A stretch of DNA of 64,000 bases from an uncultured Chitinophagales bacterium (lineage in GTDB: Bacteria; Bacteroidota; Bacteroidia; Chitinophagales; UBA2359). A program made the position numbers and the translations under genes. The notes under the pieces are model-generated. The model made no database searches and was not told where the DNA came from. It saw only the letters and a list, made by a program, of their open reading frames with translations. Within the stretch, counting starts at the first letter, position 1. The number at the start of each line of letters is the position of its first letter. The DNA lies in assembly GCA_937927195.1 (NCBI GenBank), contig CALBCY010000094.1, positions 16,117 to 80,116 of the forward strand, read 5' to 3'. Shown one piece after another: positions 57,960-64,000 of this stretch.

Positions 57960-60224
57960 TTAGGCCAATAAATTTTGTTCTAATAGGATATTTAAAGCCA
58001 ATTTTTCAACCAGTTCTTCTGAAAAAGAGAGCATTTCGTTGGTCTCGTCTGTTCTTGCTTGACGCAAATAGTTGAAAATCAACAAGGCTTCGCCATTACT
58101 TTCTATGTGGTGAATGTCTTCTTTCTCAAGAAATTTGATCAAATCTTTAGTGAAAAACAGCTTAATTTCTTCTTCACTTTCTCCTTTAAGCAAAAAGTGA
58201 CTAGAGAAGCCAGTAAAAAGGCTAAGATCGATGTCTTTTGTTCCTGTCAATGCCAAAATTCTATCAAAAATTTTGTCGAAATAGCCTTCTTTTTCAAGGA
58301 CAAAAACAGGAACTTCGAAGGGCAATTGAATGACTTGGACTGTTGTTTTGTAAACCTCAGAAGCCAACATTGCTCCCTCATCAAAAGTGATGTCACTGAT
58401 TTCCCAGGTTGCATCGCTGTTTGGATAAGAACCCTTGATGCTGTTGTTTTTTCTTTCTATGGGTCTGGTTTCGAAAAACTGAAAATTGCGCAGGTAAGTG
58501 GTATCGAGATCCACTTCTGGACGAAACTCCCAATTGTGTAATTCAGCCATGTTTTGGAGTCGGTTCTGCCTGGGCGTCAGTTTGGCTGGCATAGATTTCA
58601 TCAGACTTTTCAAAGCCAATCTATGATCAGTGGAGGCAACATGAGCTTCCAAGCCTGTTATGCTTACAGATCCCCCAGTGCTGGAATGACTTTCTTTAAA
58701 ACTTTCCAGGTTTTCAAGAACAGTCAAATCGACCAATCTCGCTTTTGAACAATCGATATTAAGATCCTTGCCTTGAGGAACCGTACGCAATAGTTTAGAA
58801 ATTTTAATGACGGACAGAAAATTGGCAATCCCATGCAATTTCATCACATAAGAGCCATCTTTTTTCTCAAAAATATTGGTCTTTGAATTAAATATCAATT
58901 GGAAAAAGGCCAATGGTGGAACCCTAGACAATAGAAGATGTACTATCAGTGTAATGACAATACCTCCAAGAATTCCCCATAAAAGATTGGAATAAAGTGT
59001 AATGATCATGGTTGCAAGGAGGAACAGCAATTGTTCCATTCCTTTTTCCATAGTAGCTTTGAAAACCTTCGGAGCCGCCAATTTAAAACCAGTAAAAACC
59101 AATATTGCTGCCAGGGCTGCCATTGGTACTTTCTGAATAACGGGTGCCAATAAAACAATAAAAATGATCATTAATATACCATGGAAAAAGTTCGACCATT
59201 TGGTCTTTGCATTGTTGTGGATATTTACCGAACTTCTGACTATTACCGTAATGATTGGCAATCCACCGATTGCTCCTGAAACCATGGTTGCCAGGCCAAT
59301 TCCTATCAAATCCTTATTCATATCCGTTTTACGGCGGTAAGGATCCAATTTGTCGACAGCTTTAGCCATCGCAAGCGTTTGTATAGAAGCTATTATTGAA
59401 ATTGAAAATACAGAAACCCAAAACCCTACAGTTCCAATTTTATCGAAATTAGGAAAAATGATGGCTTCCTTCAATTGAGTCGGTATGTTGATCAGCAGGT
59501 TTGGCCCTACTTCATAGTTTTTACCCAAAAATGCGAGTGTTCCATGTTCAAAAAAGTTGAAGAGATAAACAAAGGGAATTGAAAATACCAGCACCCAAAC
59601 TGGAGCAGGCAAGAAATGGAACAGTTTGTAACTTATTTTGGAGTGAAATATCAAAAGAAGTATGCCCAAACCCGAAATAATGGCCACAAAAGGATTGAGA
59701 TTCATTAAACTATTGGGGATGTTTTTCAATTGCTCAATGGTATTGGCTGCTGGAACAGTACCTAGAGCTTCGTCCAATTGACTCGAGAAAATGATGACGC
59801 CAATGGCTACCATGATTCCCTGAATAACTGTAGAAGGAAGAATTTCGGCAAATTTGCCCAATTTGAACAAGCCAAGCAAGATTTGTATAAATCCAGCGAC
59901 AACTATTGCAGCCAAGACATAACTATAAGTATTGCCAGTTCCATCGTCTAATGCAACGATTGAAGCCAAAATGACGGTAATTAAGCCAGCTGCAGGGCCA
60001 TTTATCGCCAAATGGCTTCCTCTGAATAAAGTGGCAACTATTCCACCAATTATTGCGGAAATAACACCTGCAATCGGTGGTGCACCCGAGGCAACAGCTA
60101 CTCCAAGGCCCAGCGGCATTGCAACCATGGCCACACTAATAGAAGCCATAAAGTCGTTTCTCCAGTTCTCAAAAAGACCTTTTATGCCAGTGGAAGGGAC
60201 ATTATGATGCATATGATTTTTCAT
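57960..60224 (-). CDS. SulP-type anion transporter (likely bicarbonate or sulfate) with STAS and extra C-terminal domain
   Basis: A 754-residue transporter of the SLC26/SulP family. The membrane domain (about 15-430, 12-14 spans) begins with LFENWRNDFMASISVAMVAM and has the family blocks PLGLGVAVASGAPPIAGVIS, GSHLAINGPAAGLITVILAS and ATMVSGAIGGLPIITVIVRS. Residues about 440-560 form a STAS domain (MKLHGIANFLSVIKISKLLR, DLNIDCSKARLVDLTVLENL). Residues about 580-754 are an extra cytosolic region (WEISDITFDEGAM, HHIESNGEALLIFNYLRQAR) that I cannot assign. A paralogue is divergent at 60601 and a bestrophin-like channel follows that, suggesting inorganic carbon or anion handling. No carbonic anhydrase is in the window. 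Substrate is inferred by family. Confidence 0.88.
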   Translation of the reverse strand: MKNHMHHNVPSTGIKGLFENWRNDFMASISVAMVAMPLGLGVAVASGAPPIAGVISAIIGGIVATLFRGSHLAINGPAAGLITVILASIVALDDGTGNTYSYVLAAIVVAGFIQILLGLFKLGKFAEILPSTVIQGIMVAIGVIIFSSQLDEALGTVPAANTIEQLKNIPNSLMNLNPFVAIISGLGILLLIFHSKISYKLFHFLPAPVWVLVFSIPFVYLFNFFEHGTLAFLGKNYEVGPNLLINIPTQLKEAIIFPNFDKIGTVGFWVSVFSISIIASIQTLAMAKAVDKLDPYRRKTDMNKDLIGIGLATMVSGAIGGLPIITVIVRSSVNIHNNAKTKWSNFFHGILMIIFIVLLAPVIQKVPMAALAAILVFTGFKLAAPKVFKATMEKGMEQLLFLLATMIITLYSNLLWGILGGIVITLIVHLLLSRVPPLAFFQLIFNSKTNIFEKKDGSYVMKLHGIANFLSVIKISKLLRTVPQGKDLNIDCSKARLVDLTVLENLESFKESHSSTGGSVSITGLEAHVASTDHRLALKSLMKSMPAKLTPRQNRLQNMAELHNWEFRPEVDLDTTYLRNFQFFETRPIERKNNSIKGSYPNSDATWEISDITFDEGAMLASEVYKTTVQVIQLPFEVPVFVLEKEGYFDKIFDRILALTGTKDIDLSLFTGFSSHFLLKGESEEEIKLFFTKDLIKFLEKEDIHHIESNGEALLIFNYLRQARTDETNEMLSFSEELVEKLALNILLEQNLLA

Positions 60225-60600
60225 TTGCCTAGTAAATTGTTTAAAGAAACAAGTATAATGTCCTTAAAAAATTAAATAAAAATTGCCGCAAGGTACTACT
60301 TTTATATAGAAGGTTTCCAAGTTTAATAAAGTAATAAAATATTGATTTTCAATAGGAAAGAATAGTAATTGGATGAATTTATGTAGGCAATTTTAATGTA
60401 TACTTAATAAAATTTATTTGGTATTTTATTTCTATTCTGAAATCTAAAAAAAAATGTTTAGGTTTAAATATTCTCTTTAGGTGTAAATACAACCTCTTTT
60501 GATACTAAAACATATCTCCACATATTCCAAATAGTACTGATTATTTACTATTTTCGTCGTTTCGAATTTAGTTTGAAATTTTATTAAGGAAAGGAAATAA
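60225..60600. promoter_or_regulatory. Divergent SulP promoter region with a direct repeat
   Basis: AT-rich spacer between the two SulP genes. TTTAGGTTTAAATA (60457-60470) and TTTAGGTGTAAATA (60476-60489) form a 14-base direct repeat with a 19-base period, a plausible operator for a shared regulator. No consensus -7 element was clear. Confidence 0.5.
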
Positions 60601-62805
60601 ATGGAGATTATACCAAAGAAAGGTTTTCAGGGATTAATAGAAAATTGGCAAAGTGATTTAATTGCTGCATTGAGTGTGGCACTAATTGCATTACCGCTTT
60701 CATTGGGGATCGCCTTGGCTGCAGGTGCACCTGCGATGGCAGGAATATTTTCTGCAGTTGTGGGGGGTGTTGTTACAACCCTTTATCGAGGTGGTCATAT
60801 TTCAGTCAATGGACCAGCGAAAGGGGTAATTGCGGTAATTCTTTTAGGGATTGCAACCATGGACGATGGAACAGGACAAGCCTTTAATTATGTACTGGCA
60901 GCTGTCGTTGTCTCTGGTGCCCTTCAAGTTTTATTGGGCTTGTTGAAATTGGGCCGTTTGGCAGATATTTTCCACTCTTCAGTGATTCATGGACTTTTGG
61001 CTGCAATTGGAATCATCATTTTCGCCAAACAGATTCATGTAGCCTTAGGGACTTATTCTAAAAGCCCCAGCATTATTCAAAACCTTATTGATGCGGTTTT
61101 ATACTTACCGCAAGCCAATCCTTTTGTTGTAATTATTTCTCTGGCAGGATTGCTCTTATTGCTCTTTCATTCGAAAATCAGTTATCGCTTTTTCCATATT
61201 TTGCCAACCCCCATGTGGGTCATTGCGCTGTCTATTCCTTTTGTTTATTTTTTCAATTTCTTTGAACAACACACCCTTTCTTTTTTGGGAAAGGCTTATG
61301 AAGTTGGCCCCAAGCTTTTATTGGACATGCCCGATAGTATTGTAGATTCTATAATGCATCCCAATTTTGGTAAAATTGATACCATTGAATTTTGGACAAC
61401 AGTTTTATCTATTCTAATGATCACAAGTATTGAATCATTGGCAATTGCCAAAGCGGTTGATAAAATTGATCCTTACAAGCGAAAAACAGATTTGAACAAA
61501 GATTTAACAGGCATCGGAATTGCTACAATGGCTGCTGGTGCAATTGGAGGCTTACCAATTATCGCTGTAATTATTAGAAGTACAGTCAATGTTCACAATG
61601 GTGCTAAAACGAAATGGTCCAATATGTATCAAGGACTTTTGTTATTGCTTTTCATCGTGGTCTTAGGTCCGCTTATGAAACAAGTTCCTTTGTGTGCTTT
61701 TGCAATTTTACTGGTTTATACGGGCTTTAAATTGGCTTCACCAGCCGTGTTCAAGCAAATTTATAGTCATGGAATTGAGCAATTGATTTTCTTTGTTGGT
61801 ACAATGGTTCTAACCCTCTATACCAATTTATTGATTGGCCTGTTTGGAGGTTTGTTATTGGCTTTGTTCAGCCATTTTTTACTAGCAAAAGTATCTCCTC
61901 CTCGATTTTTTAAAATGATTTTTGATTCTGGTTCAAACTTGGTTCTGAATCCAGATGGTAGTTATGATTTAAAAATTAGAGGGATTGCCAATTTTTTAGG
62001 GCTTTTAAAAATCAACAATTTGGTTTCGCAAATTCCTTCAGGAGCAAATGCCACGATTGATTTTTCTGAAACTCGTTTGGTTGGAACAACTGTATTGGAG
62101 GACTTATATGATTTTCAAAAAATTCAACAAAATTCTGGGGGCAGCATAAAAATTAAGGGATTAGACAAACACATTTCTTCCTCCAATCATAAATTGGCGA
62201 CGAAGATCAACCTCAATGTAGTCGAGCCGCTTAATCGCAGACAAAACTTGCTCAAAGAAATGGCGGAGAGTTATGGTTGGGATTTTCAAGTGGAGCCCAT
62301 TGAAGACTTGGAATATTTTAATTCATTTTACTTTTTCAAAACTCGTCCGATTGATGCGGAGTTTAATTGTATTTCTGATCATGATGAGGACATCCACTTT
62401 GAATTGATTGACCTGACTTTTGAAGATGGGGCAGATATTTTTCCAGATGAATATAAAACCACTGTTGGATTGTTGAAATTACCATTCCCTATTCCGAGGT
62501 TTACAATTGAGAAAAAAGATATTTTAGAAAGAGTATTGCACATTTCTGAGCACAAGGATATTGATTATAAACTTTACAAGAACTTCCCGAAAGATTACAT
62601 CGTCAAAGTAGATGATGTTCAAGCGATGGATGTCTTTCTGGTAGATAAGCTAAAAGCATTGATTGAAATTAGTGGTTTGCATCATCTTGAAAGCAACGGA
62701 GAGGCGATCTTGATTTTTAAGAACAATCTTGCTCTCGCCCAAACGAAAGACTATGTAAACATGATTCAGTTTGCTGAAAACTTTAAATCAATCTACAAAA
62801 AATGA
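60601..62805 (+). CDS. SulP-type anion transporter, paralogue of the divergent gene
   Basis: A 734-residue SulP transporter with the same three-part plan as its divergent neighbour: membrane part (LIENWQSDLIAALSVALIAL, PLSLGIALAAGAPAMAGIFS, GGHISVNGPAKGVIAVILLG, GAIGGLPIIAVIIRSTVNVH), STAS domain (KIRGIANFLGLLKINNLVSQ; ATIDFSETRLVGTTVLEDLY) and the same extra C-terminal region (FELIDLTFEDGADIF, HHLESNGEAILIFKNNLALA). The two genes are clearly products of an old duplication followed by inversion. A bestrophin-like gene starts 209 bases downstream on the same strand. The NGP(A/A)(A/K)G substrate-loop residues differ slightly (AAG versus AKG), so transported anions may differ. Confidence 0.88.
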   Translation: MEIIPKKGFQGLIENWQSDLIAALSVALIALPLSLGIALAAGAPAMAGIFSAVVGGVVTTLYRGGHISVNGPAKGVIAVILLGIATMDDGTGQAFNYVLAAVVVSGALQVLLGLLKLGRLADIFHSSVIHGLLAAIGIIIFAKQIHVALGTYSKSPSIIQNLIDAVLYLPQANPFVVIISLAGLLLLLFHSKISYRFFHILPTPMWVIALSIPFVYFFNFFEQHTLSFLGKAYEVGPKLLLDMPDSIVDSIMHPNFGKIDTIEFWTTVLSILMITSIESLAIAKAVDKIDPYKRKTDLNKDLTGIGIATMAAGAIGGLPIIAVIIRSTVNVHNGAKTKWSNMYQGLLLLLFIVVLGPLMKQVPLCAFAILLVYTGFKLASPAVFKQIYSHGIEQLIFFVGTMVLTLYTNLLIGLFGGLLLALFSHFLLAKVSPPRFFKMIFDSGSNLVLNPDGSYDLKIRGIANFLGLLKINNLVSQIPSGANATIDFSETRLVGTTVLEDLYDFQKIQQNSGGSIKIKGLDKHISSSNHKLATKINLNVVEPLNRRQNLLKEMAESYGWDFQVEPIEDLEYFNSFYFFKTRPIDAEFNCISDHDEDIHFELIDLTFEDGADIFPDEYKTTVGLLKLPFPIPRFTIEKKDILERVLHISEHKDIDYKLYKNFPKDYIVKVDDVQAMDVFLVDKLKALIEISGLHHLESNGEAILIFKNNLALAQTKDYVNMIQFAENFKSIYKK

Positions 62806-63014
62806 TCAATAATAATGATCAGTTAAAAATTGAAAGTAAATTGATCACAGTCTCTAATTTATTTTACCATAAATGTCAAGGGACAAAATATTCAAAATCC
62901 TAATTCGAATTTTTTAAAACATTTCAACAGAAGAGTTGAATTAAATAGATTGCAAATGTTTTTAGTTTCTTCGTGAGTTTCTAATTATTTCACAATCAAA
63001 AAAATAGTTTACCA

Positions 63015-64000
63015 ATGTATATCAGGAGAAATATTCGACCCAACATTATTTTTAAATTTGCCTGGTTCAACATCCTTGTTTTTACCCTTTGGGCCAGTTT
63101 GATAGTTTTTACTCATCATTTTCTGGAGCACAGGGGCAGCAGCCTTTATATCCCTTTTTTGCCTTTGAGCACCATTGGTATTGCTGTGGCTTTTTATATA
63201 GGTTTTAAAAACAACGCATCATATGATCGTTTTTGGGAAGGCCGTAAAATATGGGGTGGTATTGTCAATTATAGCAGAACTTGGGGAAATCAGGTATTGA
63301 GTTTTGTTACAGCCAAACATGCCGCAGGCGATGTTTCAAAAGAACATTTGGCTGATATTCATCGGGAGTTAATATACCGCCACATAGCTTGGATCAATGC
63401 TTTGCGTCTCAATCTTAGAAAAGAGTCTGCTTTTGGATTGAAACACAATAAGACGGTGCGGAATATGATGCCCGGTAGTCCTGAAAAAAAACATTGGGAT
63501 GTAGAAGTTGGCGGCTTTTTGAATAAGGAGGAATATGACTGTGTGAATCAAAGAAAAAATACGCCAACTCAAATCATTCGAAAGCAAGGTGACCAACTTA
63601 GAGAATTAATGGAAGAAAATGGTTTTATCGATGATTTCAGACACATGGAAATGATGTCTGTTTTGGAGGAATGCTATAATTTGCAAGGTAAGTGTGAAAG
63701 AATCAAGAATACTCCATTTCCAAGACAGTATGCATATTTTAGTAAAATATTTACTTGGATTTTTATTCTGTTATTGCCATTCGGTCTTGTTGGTGAATTT
63801 GCTAAAATGGGTCATAACATGATTTGGTTGGTCGTTCCTTTCAGTGTCTTGATTTCATGGGTTTTCATTACCATGGAAATTGTGGGTGACAACAGTGAAG
63901 ATCCTTTTGAAAATTTCATCAATGATGTTCCAATGACAGCCTTGTGTAGAACAATTGAGATTGATTTGCGTGAAATGTTGGGTGAAACGGACTTACCTGA
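63015..64000 (+). CDS. Bestrophin-family anion channel, 3' end outside window
   Basis: Open frame from ATG 63015 to the window edge, about 328 residues seen. The N-terminus MYIRRNIRPN and the segment IGFKNNASYDRFWEGRKIWG are diagnostic of the bestrophin/UPF0187 family of pentameric anion channels, in which the NNASYDRxWE(G/A)R block follows the second membrane span. Later VPFSVLISWVFITMEIVGDN with SEDPFENFINDVPMTAL matches the acidic stretch that in eukaryotic bestrophins forms the calcium clasp. Bacterial members conduct monovalent ions, and some accompany bicarbonate transport. Its position after two SulP genes supports a joint role in anion or inorganic carbon flux (inference). Confidence 0.9.
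   Translation, partial: MYIRRNIRPNIIFKFAWFNILVFTLWASLIVFTHHFLEHRGSSLYIPFLPLSTIGIAVAFYIGFKNNASYDRFWEGRKIWGGIVNYSRTWGNQVLSFVTAKHAAGDVSKEHLADIHRELIYRHIAWINALRLNLRKESAFGLKHNKTVRNMMPGSPEKKHWDVEVGGFLNKEEYDCVNQRKNTPTQIIRKQGDQLRELMEENGFIDDFRHMEMMSVLEECYNLQGKCERIKNTPFPRQYAYFSKIFTWIFILLLPFGLVGEFAKMGHNMIWLVVPFSVLISWVFITMEIVGDNSEDPFENFINDVPMTALCRTIEIDLREMLGETDLP

Overview
This AT-rich window looks like chromosomal DNA of a free-living, probably aquatic member of the Bacteroidota (a Saprospiria- or Cytophaga-like lineage is my guess; the order is not fixed by the sequence). The evidence is four large or medium secreted proteins with type IX secretion (T9SS) C-terminal sorting domains, an ECF sigma / FecR / STN-TonB-receptor / DUF4249 operon, a DUF1573 lipoprotein-type protein, the parA-parB-DUF5683-dapB order, a fused E1 alpha/beta dehydrogenase, weak Shine-Dalgarno sequences and several promoters of the TTG-N22/23-TAnnTTTG type. 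I saw no rRNA, tRNA, CRISPR array, phage or complete insertion sequence.

Layout. 1-7.5 kb: an Fe-S protein (cut by the window edge) and glutathione peroxidase, a rhodanese lipoprotein, a TlpA-like thioredoxin protein, pabB, then a short-chain dehydrogenase with a TetR regulator and two palindromic operators. 7.9-19 kb: PIF1-like helicase, ilvE, the sigma/FecR/TonB-receptor operon, a LuxC-type acyl-CoA reductase divergent from a dicluster ferredoxin. 19-30 kb: a tandem pair of cohesin-like secreted proteins, fused E1 dehydrogenase, DUF1573, two PLP aminotransferases, and a membrane-anchored EEP-fold protein with a long charged linker. 30-40 kb: DUF389 protein, remnant of a serine hydrolase, dapB, a MITE-like element, DUF5683, parB, parA, MBL hydrolase, FMN reductase, an alanine/saccharopine dehydrogenase-like enzyme, L,D-transpeptidase. 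40-48 kb: T9SS cargo cluster (redoxin-PKD protein, Omp28-like PKD protein, a peptidylarginine-deiminase-like enzyme) with YraN. 48-64 kb: prfB with its programmed frameshift, a transglutaminase, twin histidine kinases, a cytosolic trypsin-like protease with a partner that shares its C-terminal domain, threonine aldolase, two divergent SulP transporters and a bestrophin-like channel.

The most interesting items are: (1) the two-gene cassette at 54.2-56.6 kb, a leaderless trypsin-like protease with zinc ribbon plus a partner protein carrying the same domain with identical motif spacing; (2) a secreted deiminase at 46.2 kb that keeps all residues I recall as critical in Porphyromonas peptidylarginine deiminase; (3) a 195-bp MITE-like element with 14-bp inverted termini and a perfect 9-bp target duplication at 32.8-33.0 kb; (4) a family of heptanucleotide repeats that begin just after stop codons, always in the same orientation relative to the upstream gene; (5) a 136-138-bp triplication of the 3' end and hairpin of a T9SS gene.

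Limits: all function calls are from reading protein motifs by eye; no database search was possible. Several gene starts were moved from the longest open frame to an internal ATG where the longer version began with TTG or lay inside a terminator.
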